Part shown: one piece after another, positions 43,778 to 53,792 of the stretch
Layout of the letters: each line of letters opens with the position of its first letter
Numbering within the stretch: the first letter of the stretch is position 1
NCBI GenBank assembly: GCA_036873135.1
Contig: JAPTYO010000026.1
Span: 2,212,001-2,276,000, forward strand
Source of the DNA: Clarkia xantiana subsp. parviflora
Lineage: Eukaryota; Streptophyta; Magnoliopsida; Myrtales; Onagraceae
Direction of reading: 5' to 3'
Length of the DNA stretch: 64,000 bases
Translations under genes and position numbers: made by a program
Notes under the pieces: generated by a model
Databases searched by the model: none
What the model saw: the letters and a program-made list of their open reading frames with translations, nothing else
What the model was told of the DNA's origin: nothing

Positions 43778-44256
43778 TCATGCTGGTGTTGCCTTCTCTG
43801 CCTGTTCCTCAGAGTCTCTCTCTAGCAGGTCATCCAATGCGTTCATCAACCTCGGAGTCACTGTCTGTGCTCCTTGCGAGTATGCGGGCCTTATGTTGGT
43901 TGTGTGGGCACGATTGTCGTTCCTTTGAGTCAGTACTCCATATGGATACCCTTTAGGTTGTGCCTCATAGTAGTACCCCTGTGGAGGTGACGTGTATTGA
44001 GATGGCACTCCTTGTTGCCCACCTGTCCCTGTGGCTTCCTAGTCAATGGAGTTGAAGCTGTGGAAGCATCCTAGCCAGCTGGGCGTGAAGGTCCTCCTCC
44101 CTGCTTGTTAGGCTGGGGTGCCTGTGGGGCTACCTGAGGCTCTGGGTGTGCAGGCTGTTTCTCTGGGTTAGACTGCCTTGCTGGAGGTATAGGCTGTCTA
44201 TCTCGCCTATTGCCCCCAGGTGGGCGGTGATGCCCAGATGCTAAGTTGTTCGTCAT
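43778..44256 (-). pseudogene. Element E gag, N-terminal remnant
   Basis: It starts at the first ATG after the primer-binding site (44256). The frame is Pro/Gln-rich up to a stop near 44071. A second frame then continues with PPQGYYY..PKGYPYG and ends with VTPRLMNALDDLLER (about 43838-43800). The last motif matches TPDLMAALDALLAYRER in the Gag of B. The capsid core and zinc knuckle are absent, so this is an N-terminal Gag fragment with a frameshift. Confidence 0.6.
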
Positions 44257-44289
44257 CGCTCTTGTTATTGCCAGGCTTTCTTTTCGAAG

Positions 44290-44305
44290 CCCACGGACGG
44301 CGCCA
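44290..44305 (-). other. Primer-binding site, element E
   Basis: On the minus strand TGGCGCCGTCCGTGGG lies two bases after the 5' LTR. The leader that follows (GCTTCG...AGAAAGCCT) is the same as that of element D. Confidence 0.7.
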
Positions 44306-44307
44306 AG

Positions 44308-45392
44308 TGTTAGGTTCTAAGTCTCGGGTCAACGGGCGGTCGACCTAAGCCTTATTCCTCACTGGAGATGTTGCGGATTCGGTGCTCTTGAGTCTTGTCG
44401 TCCTAGCCCGTGTCTTTCTGTCTTTCGCCTTCGCTTCTCTTCTCGCCCTGCAAGAAGGGCAATACCAAGCACGGAGGGGGGGGGGTGGTGATTGATGTAC
44501 CCTCTCTGATGCCTAAGTCAGTACAGTATTTGTAGAGAGATAAAGCTAGAGAGATGTCAGAGCTAAATTATGCACTTTGCCAAGATGATCAAATGAATGG
44601 TGGAGGAGTGGTATTTATAGGCAATGGTGTCATTAAGGTGACTTAATGACGTCGTTAACCTTTGAACACACTTAACATGTAATTGCACGATTAGAACTTT
44701 AAAGCATGGAGAGGTGTGTGAAATATTCTAAGTGCGGGAGTCGGGAAACGGTGCCGGGGCCCTTGGGGCGGATGAAAAATCCGACCCCTAAGGGCAGGGA
44801 CCGGGTGTCGGAACCTTCGGGGTCGGGTCGAGGATCCGACACCGAGGACTTGGGGTCGGGCGAATGGGCCCGGTCAAACTAGTTTGACTGGGAGCCCCCT
44901 CCCTTTCCCCTTCCACCCGATCTCTCAATAGAGAGATCGGGTGGGGGGACCCGATCTCTCAGTTGAGAGGTCGGGTGGGAGGACCCAATCTCTCAGCTGA
45001 GAGATCGGGTGGGAAAGGCCTCCCAGTCAAACCAGTTTGACTGGGAGTCTCTCCCTCCTCCCGATCTCTCAGTTGAGAGATCGGGAGGGGGCCACCTCCC
45101 AATCTCTCTTACGAGAGATTGGGAGGGCTTCCCCCTGCTCAAACTAATGTTTGACCGGGTACACCCACCCAGTCAAACCTTGGTTTGACCGGGTGCACCC
45201 ACCCAGTCAAACCTTGGTTTGACCGGGTCGGAAAATTCGGAAATTTGGGCCGGCGCGTTTTTTCTGGTTTGGACCGTTTCTTTTTGTGGGTAACATACTT
45301 GGGCCAAAAGTTTCGATTTATAATCATTAACGGGGTGATAAAAATAAAACGATTTGGTAGTCAACGGGTTCAAATTGGGCGTATACCCATCA
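44308..45392 (-). repeat. Element E right LTR (5' LTR in element orientation)
   Basis: This 1085-bp LTR is homologous to 36585-37725 with several substitutions and fewer palindrome units. The TATA box (minus) is at 44612-44620. Confidence 0.92.
44612..44620 (-). promoter_or_regulatory. LTR TATA box, element E
   Basis: On the minus strand it reads CTATAAATA, upstream of the GCATCAGAGAGGG block at about 44499-44511. It would drive element E transcription. Confidence 0.6.
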
Positions 45393-48012
45393 TATAATAA
45401 GAACTCGTTGAACTTGAAAGTGTATCTTTTCCATGCTAAGCTGGCTGGGTTGATTGGCATGGGAAAATCATTTTTCCCCTTCGCCATGCCATACCGCTAT
45501 GGTGGCAGCTCCGTTACTCCTCCGCCGGATGGAATGTGGGTGGTATACATTAACCAGATCAAGGCGGGACTCCGTATCCCTTACTGTGCTGACCTTCTGG
45601 AGCTCTGTCAGTATTATCAGATTTCTTCTCTCAAGCTTGCCCTTTCCACCATCCGTGCCTGGGTTGAATTTAGGGTGTTGTGCCATCTCCAACATTGGGC
45701 TTATTCTCTTCTTCTGTTTCGATGCTTCTATCGCACCCAGCCCGGTGGTGAGTCGGGGTATTATTCTCTAGTTACCCGATTCTTCCTATTGTCCCAAAAG
45801 AGGTTTTTGACGTTGGGAACTACTAAGTGGAACAACAAGCGTCGATTTGTTCTGCCTTTAAGGGCGGTAGTGGCCATTGGGAGAAATACTACTTTTTCCT
45901 TGATGGTCAACACGTTTCTTGGTCCCTGGATACCCCCATGGTGACGGATGCGCGTCCCGACTTTTCCGAACTTTCCACTTCCCACAAGCAGACCCTGAAG
46001 CTGGTATATATTGAGAACACATCGTCCTCCTTCGGATCCGTACATCGTATTTCAGAATAGGAGCTATCTGCCAAGGGGATTCGAACGGCGCCCTACGTGT
46101 TACCCTTGGTATGCAAGTCTTTGAGTCTGTGATACTTGTAACTTTCTTGCTTTTTCTTGTAGGTTGGTTTCAATATTGGCCTTCCCTGTTTAGGAGGATG
46201 ATGATGTTGGTGAGGACGTTCGTTCCGAGAGAGAGACTTCGATCGCTTCTCCTATTCCTTTGCCTGTGGCTGAGACTCCTGCTACCATTTCATTGTCGTC
46301 TGGGGTCTTGAAACCTTCCTCCGGTATTGTGTTTGTTATATTTTCTTTTTTTTTCTTCTTATTTTGCTAATGTTGAATTCACCCATATTTTTTTTATTTT
46401 CAAGAAGGTCCCCCTCTATCTCGGTCGTGCAAATCTTAGCTAAGATAAGGTGGAAGAGGTCTAGCTTAGAGGAAGAGACCCCTGTTTCTAAGGCTCAGAA
46501 GACAAACTCGTTCCTTTCTCCCTCCAGGTCCTCCTCTCACCATAAAGAGAGAGAGAGGTCACTGTTGAGGATGTCGTTGATGGTTCTCCCATTTCCCCGG
46601 AGAATAAGGAGGCTTCAGATGATGCTGACGAGTATTCTTCTCATCGCCCCGTCTCCCCCCCGAGGGGTGAGTCCTCCGATGATAGACCTCCTGTGCCAGG
46701 TATATGGCGATTTCACTTTTTATACATGTGTGTTTTTCTTGCCCTTGTCGCGTTTTATATTTTTTTTTTTCAGGTAGGATCAAGTTGCCTTTGATCTTTC
46801 CCGAGGATCTTATCCGTCCCGTCGATGGTGATCTTAGGGGAATTCTTGGTTGCCCTTCCAGAATGCTGATCGACAATTTTATGACCTATCCGCCTCCCTT
46901 TCCATTCCGGAAGTTTCTATTCCTATGATGAACTCCACTATACCTGCTGTCGATCGATCTCTTCCTCCCGCCGACCTTGAGGAGATTCATCACTGTGCGA
47001 AGGGTGCCTTGTCCCAGTTCGCTCCCATGAGTGTGTACATTATGTTTACCTTGTTTTGTTTGATCTTCTTTTTATCTTGACTCCTGTTTCTTTTCTATTG
47101 TTAAACTCGGATCTCACCTGGTTATCGTTGGTCGTGAACGGGATATGCTTGGGGAGATGGTTGTGACGCTCGATTCTACACATAAGGTCCTTGAGTCTAC
47201 TCAGAAAATCGCGGAGAGCGGCTGCGCGAGGAGAATGAGGAGCTTATGGTGTCGGAGGTTACCCTGGCTATCCGTTTGACTGTTCTTCAGCAAGAACTTG
47301 ATGATGTTCGTGCCGACCGAGCGGATGAGGCTTTGATTGCGGAGTTGAAGATGAAGAGTGCTCTTTGAGATGCCCTGGGGGAGGGTAGGTTTCTGGACTG
47401 AGGGAAGGTGAGGCTCTTGGAGTTGAGAAAGGCAAAGCTATTGAGTCCGGGGGTTTCTAGCTTCCGAAGAGTTTTCTACTCATGCTGAGAAGCACAGCCA
47501 GGGCATTATGATCACCTTTGAAGTGAACATGGTTGAGAAGATGCATTCTCTTTGTCCCTCCTTCCATTTTGACCAGCTTAGGGAATATACTATGTTTTCT
47601 ATGGGCGTCATTGCCCAAATTGCCATGCGGGCGGAGCGAGCGAAGATTGTAGCTGGGCGAGTAGTTGCTGATAGTTCTTCCAAGACCAAGACTGTGGTTT
47701 CTTCTCGAGCTGCTAAGGTTAACGTCCCCTCACGAGTTCCTGTTGGAGAGGATGATCCCCCTTGTGAAGGACGGTTGAGCTTATATACCCGGTCGGTGTT
47801 TTTACGGTTGTTGCATTTCCGTTGTCCTCCTGCTTGTTTTGGAGATGATTTTGTTCCATGGATAGATATTTTGATTTGTTTTCAATTTTTGTATTACTTC
47901 TTTCTATGTTGTATTTGGATAACTTGGTGTGCTTTTAGCACGTATTTTGTTATGATGCTTTATTCAGATGGCGTATATTTCCTGGACATACATTCCTTTT
48001 ATTTTTTGTTGT

Positions 48013-49100
48013 AATGGTTGTCCTTATAGATCTTCCCCTTTTCATATGTAAAGGTTATTGATTGCTTTATCATATTCCAGGGTTGTCCTATTGGATCTTT
48101 CTATATTCAATTGTAAGGGTGGCCCGTCGGGTCTTATGTCCCCTTTCGGTTAGAATGGTTGTCCTTATAGATCTTCCCTTGTCCATATGTAAAGGTTTTT
48201 TATCGCTTTATCATATGTCAGGGTTGTCTTTTTGGATCTTCCCATTTTCGTTTTGTAAGGGTGGCCCGTCGGGTCTTATGTCCCTGTTCGGTTGGAATGG
48301 TTGTCCTTATAGATATTCCCATGTTCATATGTAAAAGTTGTTGATCGCTTTATCATATTTTAGGGTTGTCTTTTTGGATCTTCCCATATTTGGTTTGTAA
48401 GGGTGGCCCGTCAGGTCTGATGTCCCTTTTTGGTTGGAATGGTTGTCCTTATAGATATTCCCCTGTTCATATGTAAAGGTTGTTGATCGCTTTATCATAA
48501 GTCAGGGTTGTCTTTTTGGATCTTCCCATTTTTGGTAGTAAGGGTGGCCCGTCGGGTCTTATGTCCCTTTTCGGTTAAAATGGTTGTCCTAATAGATCTT
48601 CCCATGTTCATATGTAAAGATTGTTGATCGCTTTATCATATGTCATGGTTGTCTTTTTGGATCTTCCATTTTTGGTTGTAAGGGTGGTCCGTCGGGTCTT
48701 ATGTCCCTTTTCGGTTAGAATGGTTGTCCTTATAGATCTTCCCCTGTCCATATGTAAAGGTTATTGATTTCTTTATCATATGTTAAGGTTGAATTTTTGG
48801 ATCGTCCCATTTTCGGTTGTAAGGGTGGCTCGTCGGGTCTTATGTCCCTTTTCGGTTGGAATGGTTGTCCTTATAGATCTTCCCCTGTCCATATGTAAAG
48901 GTTGTTGATCGGTTTATAATATGTCAGGGTTGTCTTTTTGGATCTTCCCATTTTCGGTTGTAAGGGTGGCCCGTCGGGTCTTATGTCCCTTTTCGGTTGG
49001 AATGGTTGTCCTTATAGATCTTCCCCTATCCATATGTAAATGTTTTTGATTGCTCTATCATATATCAGGGTTGTCTTTTTGGATCTTCCCATTTTCGTTT
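48013..49100. repeat. About 140-bp tandem array, element C 3' region
   Basis: Eight units start with GGTTGTCCTTATAGAT at about 48016, 48159, 48299, 48442, 48583, 48721, 48862 and 49003. It lies between the gag-like segment and the antisense gene of C, the usual place of the arrays in this family. Confidence 0.88.
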
Positions 49101-49224
49101 CTGGTAAATTCCTCGAAAAACATATCATTCATTAAGTTCCTTTGTCGCTTCATACATAAGGAAAGTCTAAATGTAGTTCGTGGATCTTCTTCAAGTACTC
49201 TAATACATAAAAATAAAAAAAGGT

Positions 49225-49764
49225 TTAGATATTCTCCACTCTAAGTGGGGCAAACACCAGCTCTTCTGATCCAACCTCCTCCTCCAGGCGTCCCGCGTGG
49301 ATTTCCTCTTCGACCTCCAGTCTGAGGGCTAAGCACTTTTTAGTGCTATGACCCCAGGTCTTGTGGTATTCACACCATACCTCCACTTCTGTTCCGATGA
49401 AGGCCCTTGATGATTCCATGGGTGGTGGAATCCGGTCAGAGATGACTGTGTTGTATAGCTCTTATATCTCGTTCCTTAGAGGTGTGAAGTGTACTATCCT
49501 CCCGTCACTGAGTCTGTAGTAGCTCCTTTCTTCCTCTTCCTCTATCTGTATGGCTTGCCACAGTTTATGGTTGAATTCTTCGGATGAAGATATGGCGGTA
49601 ATGCCCTCTTCTCCTCCGAAGTATTCCTCGGCGTCCCTCCTTAGGTTCCTGAAAAAGGCCCTAACGAATTCATTCCTTGTTGTTCTGAGTTCTGCCGCCA
49701 CCGTTGCTAGCCTCACGAAATAGCTTTTTATCAGTTCATCTCCTTTTTGTTGGATATCATCCAA
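49225..49764 (-). pseudogene. Element C second gag-like segment
   Basis: On the minus strand a frame with SYFVRLATVAAEL and VRAFFRNLR (capsid-end motifs) is followed, after a stop near 49462, by a CHHC zinc knuckle WCEYHKTWGHSTKKC and a Glu-rich tail. It lies downstream of the protease, where RT would normally begin. It therefore looks like a rearranged or second Gag copy that replaced the RT-integrase region. Confidence 0.55.
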
Positions 49765-49833
49765 GCCTGCACGGTTCTTCCTTCTTTCTCTTCTTCTTTT
49801 CTTTCTTTCTTCATCTGCATTCTCTTTGACCTC

Positions 49834-50661
49834 CTACACGTCCTGCTCGTGAGACTCCTGCCTTTTCATCTTCTTGAAAACCTCCATTGTCACATTTAGG
49901 AGGTGAGTTACTGCTCCTTTCATCACATCCATCATGTTCTTCCATCCTTGCTTGACCCTTCCCTTCAAATTTCCTCTTGGGGCATCCAAGAATGCGATTG
50001 GTAGTCCGTGTTGTGCCCTTCTCCTCATGGAATTCATGTAGCATTTCCTTGATGATGCTTGGTCCCCCAGTACCTCTCCAATGCCATTTAGTGTCGGAAA
50101 TTTCATCTTTTGGTGGACGGTTGATGGGACTATGCGATTTGGGTTGATGGTCGTGCGGCCCAATATTCTGTTGTATGCCTCTAAATCTTCACCCACCACA
50201 AAGGTTATTTTCAATTGGACTTGTGTACAACCTTCGCCCAAGGTTATTGGAAGGGTTATGGTCCCCAGAGCGAATATGGTTGCTCCTGCAAAGCTTACTT
50301 AAGGGAAGTTAACAGGCATGAGGTCCCGCTCTGTCTTTCCTAATGCTTTGACTACGTCGATGTGAAGGATGTCTGTGGAGCTGCCTCCGTCCACTAACAT
50401 TCTTCTTACGTTGCAGCCGGCAATATCCATCGTGTTTACCAAAGCATCATCGTGTGGATATACCAGATACTCTTAATCCTCTTCCGAGAATGTTATCTTC
50501 ATGTTCTCGAATGGCCTTTGGCGTTTCCCGAATGGTGGCATTTCATTGACTTGGGCCACATATACCTCTCTTGAGTTGGAGGCTTCTCCCCCCGGTGCTA
50601 GACCAATATGGATGACGTTGATGGTCAGTTTTTTGTTCTGTTGGGGAGGGAAGTCCTCCAT
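49834..50661 (-). pseudogene. Element C protease region
   Basis: The frame shows NVIHIGLAPGGEASNSREVY, then HDDALV and the aspartic-protease motif VDGGSSTDI (about 50370-50395). A stop near 50300 precedes FAGAT, LGRTTINP and VPSTVHQKMKFP. The catalytic Asp is present. The end (49834 onward) is Lys/Met-rich and leads to no RT. Confidence 0.72.
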
Positions 50662-50934
50662 TTTTTTCTTTTCCCTTTCCTTTGTTGATGTTTCGGTTGA
50701 GGACTCTTATCTCTTTTCCTTTCATCTTTTACAACGCCTTTCAATATGCCCTCTTGGATGAGGTTTTCTATGTCACGTTACAGGTGGAAGCAGTTATCTG
50801 TGTGATGTCCATCGACATTGGGTATTCACACCACTGTTATAAGTTATTTCCCATCCTTCCCCTTCTTTTCTCCTTTGGCGGAGTCCATAGGTTGAGCCTC
50901 TTCATCTTTTGCAAGATTACTGAAGTTTCCTTTG

Positions 50935-52299
50935 TCAGAGGGGTAAAGACGATGTTGTGAATGCCTTGGGGTCTTTATTACTCATTGGTTGTTGCTCCTC
51001 CCTGGGGCGTCCACGCCTGTCTTCTCGGGCCTGTTGTTGATGATGTGGCAGTTGGGGTTTTCCTTTTGTTGGTTTGTTCTCATTTGTCTGTGCTTCATAG
51101 CCTTTCTTTCGATTTGAGCGTGCGTGCTTTAATTCGATATAAGCTTTTACTCTCCCCGCCATATCTTCCAGTGATTTGATTGACATTATGTCCACGTTGT
51201 CCGCCCGAGGTGCCCCCCGACGCCCCAGATTTCTTACGAAGGCCCGAACTATCACCCCTTCAGATAGCACTGTTGCTATGTCAGAGATATTTTGGTTGAA
51301 CCTCGTGTAGTAGCTTGCCAAGTTTTCATTGTACCCTTTCTTTACATCATCCAGTGTGGAGTCTCCCTTCAGGAGCTGCCTTTCCCTTATGTACTACTGT
51401 ATAACTTGTCCTTCAAGTCTGCCCATGGGGTGATCGATCCCTGTGGCAGACTGAAGAACCAGTATGAAGTATTTCCTGCCAGAGTTGAGGGGAATAGCAT
51501 TGCATAGGCGTGTCGTGACTAGCCGTGACATTCGGTGCGAGGCCCTGTCTCTTAGTTTGTGCATTGCTCTTCCCTTCGAATCCTTTATCCTCTTAACTAT
51601 TAGCTCCTCGATTTCCTCCTTCGTGAGGGCTATTCCTGCTATGTTCTGTTGCCTTGCATTTTGATGGCCGATATTTTGTTGGTTGTTTTGGGGCTCCGCA
51701 TGTCCTTGGTTGTTTTGAGTTCCAGCATACCCTTGCCCATTTTGGGGTCAAGCATACCCTTGGTCATTCTGGGGTGCCGCTTACCCTTGGTAATTTTGGT
51801 GTCCATCATATCCTTGAACGTTGTCTGCCTGGTAACTGGGGTTCCTTTGCGGGTAATATCCCCTTCCCTGGGGTTGCTGGTTTAAGGAGTTAGAGTATGC
51901 CTGCCGGTATCCTCCCATCGACCTTGGAGGTGACGCTTGGTACCTTGGTTGTTCCTGTCTTACGTGTGTTCTTAGACGCTCCCTTCTTTCTAGAATTTCC
52001 TCTAATGCTGCCATTAGTTCAGGAGTGATATTATATGTTCTTCCTTTGTATGTTCTTTCTTGTTGGGGTGGCTGGGGTTGCGGCTAGTTCCCCGTTGCTT
52101 CAGGGCGGGCATTGGTTAAGGAGTTTTGTTCCTCAGGAGGTGGGTTTTCCTCGTTTCTTGGTCCCGCCCGTTCTGTGTCGATGGTTGCATGTTGGTTTAC
52201 TACCGAAACTTGCCTATTCCCCCATGTGGGTGCTTGGATGTTTTCTCCCGTGGGTGGCTGCCTGCTCGGCCCCCCAACTTGTCTCTTTGTTGATGCCAT
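50935..52299 (-). pseudogene. Element C Gag
   Basis: The start is the first ATG after the primer-binding site (52299). Early sequence is Pro/Gln-rich, then MAALEEILERRER, the Gly/Tyr-rich QGRGYYPQ stretch, and capsid motifs KLRDRASH, SYYTRFNQNISDI and VRAFVRNLGRRG, all in the order seen in B. Several frameshifts and stops interrupt it. The zinc knuckle (about 50810-50770) is split by a frameshift. Confidence 0.72.
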
Positions 52300-52335
52300 C
52301 GATCGCAAGTAGTAGCAACGTGCTTCTTGTTCGAG

Positions 52336-52352
52336 TCCAGTAGACGGCGCCA
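52336..52352 (-). other. Primer-binding site, element C
   Basis: On the minus strand TGGCGCCGTCTACTGGA lies next to the 5' LTR after one base. Confidence 0.7.
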
Positions 52353-52353
52353 G

Positions 52354-52910
52354 TGTTTGCATACGAGTCTTCTCTGTGGGCTTCTCCTTTTTGATCTTCT
52401 CCTTGATGGGCTTCTTCTTCCCGATCTTCTCCTTGATGGGCTTCTTCTTCCCGTATCTCCTTATCCTTTCCTCGCTTACCTGCAAAGGGCACTGGGGGTC
52501 CCGGTAAGCCCACTCCGAAGTTTAAGTCAGTGAGAGCTTCTAGAGAGAGGGTGAGCTTAGAGAGAGAGAGAGATTACCTTCTAATGAGGGGATGAGCTCT
52601 ATCTTTATAGAGTTTCTATTGGATCGCCCCGGTTCCTGTGGTTCTCTAGTCCGGTTGTGGAAGTTGCGTAATATGAGTTGGCCTTGACCATAAATAAGGT
52701 GCCTTTGAACCCGGTTCGACCGTAGATGAGTCTATCATGGCCAAGTGTAAGTATATGACCTCTAAGGGTAAGCCCCAGGCGAAATATCGTCCGGGGGTGG
52801 GGGTCCGGATGAAGGGAACCCGTACGGATGGATGGGGGTACCCGGAGGGGTACCCCCAATGCCTTGCTCGGGTTACCCGAGCAAGGGGATCCCTTGCTTG
52901 GGTTCCCCCC
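52354..52910 (-). repeat. Element C right LTR, left part
   Basis: It is homologous to 34042-34793 until broken by D at 52910; the rest is 62539-62703 after the TSD copy CCCCC (62534-62538). Its TATA region is at 52604-52610, with TATAAA kept on the minus strand. Its end AACA is altered to AAAA at 62700-62703. Confidence 0.85.
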
Positions 52911-53084
52911 TGATGGATATACGCCCAATTTGAACCCGTTGACTTCCGAACCGTTGTATTTTTATCGTCCCATTTATGATTGCAAATCGAAACTTCAACC
53001 CGAACACTTCGCGAGAACATCGACGGCTCGGACGGGGCCGAAGCGCCCGTCCGACAGAGGCGAACTCACCTAGGTGAGGTTGGG

Positions 53085-53250
53085 TGGCCACACCCGACCT
53101 CCCCTAGGGGAGATCGGGTTGGCCAACCCGATCTCTCCTAGGAGAGATCGGGTCGGCCAACCCGATCCCTCCTAGGAGGGATGGGGTTGGCCAACCCCAC
53201 CCTCCCTAGGAGGGGTTGGGTGTCCTCACCCAACCCCTACCCTTGGGGGT
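53085..53250. repeat. Palindromic U3 array, element D 5' LTR
   Basis: Alternating inverted repeats are centred on CCTAGG (GATCTCTCCTAGGAGAGATC type) and on TTGGCCAA. The 3' LTR (61905-62045) has one unit fewer. They parallel the GATCTCTC palindromes of E. Confidence 0.85.
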
Positions 53251-53416
53251 CGGATTTCTCCCCCCCCAAGGGCCCCGGCACCACTTTCAGACTCCCACGC
53301 TCGGTCCACTCCGCCTGCCTCCTCCGAATCCTAAGGTCTTAATTATGTGTTTAAAGGTTAATTAATTGTGTTTAAAGGCTAACGATGTCATTAAGCCACC
53401 TTAATGACACCGTTGC

Positions 53417-53425
53417 CTATAAATA
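53417..53425 (+). promoter_or_regulatory. LTR TATA box, element D
   Basis: CTATAAATA lies about 100 bp upstream of GCATCGGAGAGGG. The copy in the 3' LTR is at 62212-62220. Confidence 0.65.
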
Positions 53426-53743
53426 CCCCACCTTCACATCTTATTTGATCATCTTGGCCATTTGGACATTTTAGCTCTGACATCTCTCTAGCTTTATCTC
53501 TCTAGAAAAGTACTGACTTAGGCATCGGAGAGGGTTCACCAGGCACCACCCCCCCCCCCTCCTCCGTGTCTGGTATTGCCCCTTCTGCAGGATAGAAGGA
53601 GAGAAGAAGCAAAGGAAGGAAGGAAGGAAAGGAGAAGATAGGCTAAGGCAGAACAACTCAGGAACACCGGATCGCACACATCCCCCGTAAGGAGTGAGAT
53701 CAAAGCCGACACCCCGTTGACCTAGATCTCATAACTTAACACT

Positions 53744-53760
53744 TGGCGCCGTCTGCGGGC
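53744..53760 (+). other. Primer-binding site, element D
   Basis: TGGCGCCGTCTGCGGGC lies two bases after the LTR. The leader up to the ATG at 53793 matches element E. Confidence 0.75.
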
Positions 53761-53792
53761 TTCGGACAGAAAGCCTAACTATCACTAGCAAG

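Larger units (their letters stand above)
36585..45392 (-). mobile_element. Element E: non-autonomous Tat-type element, same family as D
   Basis: LTRs lie at 36585-37725 and 44308-45392. Flanks are TATAG (36580-36584) and TATAA (45393-45397), a TSD with one change. It interrupts the antisense gene of C, whose frame continues across the site. The LTR start TGATGGATATACGCCC, the promoter region, the R-region block, the PBS leader and the 3' tandem repeats all match D. The minus strand has only the N-terminal part of gag. The plus strand has a piece of the antisense gene. No protease, RT or integrase is present. Confidence 0.9.
36344..47775 (+). pseudogene. Element C antisense gene, multi-exon, split by element E
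   Basis: The likely start is the ATG at 36344. The frame slips at a T-run near 36425 and then continues through DPESDTEVEFRP to 36584, where E is inserted, and resumes at 45398. It carries the N-terminal domain shared with B (GLRIPYCADLL, FRVLC, WAYSLLLFRCFY). Likely introns follow: 46109-46162, one from about 46326 to 46406 (donor GGTATTG, acceptor TTTTCAAG), and one from about 46700 (donor AGGTATATG, acceptor TTTTTTTCAG). Later segments match the acidic linker (EDDDVGEDV), the RSLPPADL segment (compare VPPADC in D) and the C-terminal region (HAEKHSQGIM). Stops and shifts in the later exons show decay. Confidence 0.65.
52911..53741 (+). repeat. Element D 5' LTR
   Basis: The 831-bp LTR runs from TGATGGATATACGCCC to CTTAACA. 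U3 has palindromes around CCTAGG and GGGTTGGCCAACCC (53085-53250). The TATA box is at 53417-53425, GCATCGGAGAGGG at 53523-53535 and a C-run near 53548. Confidence 0.95.
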
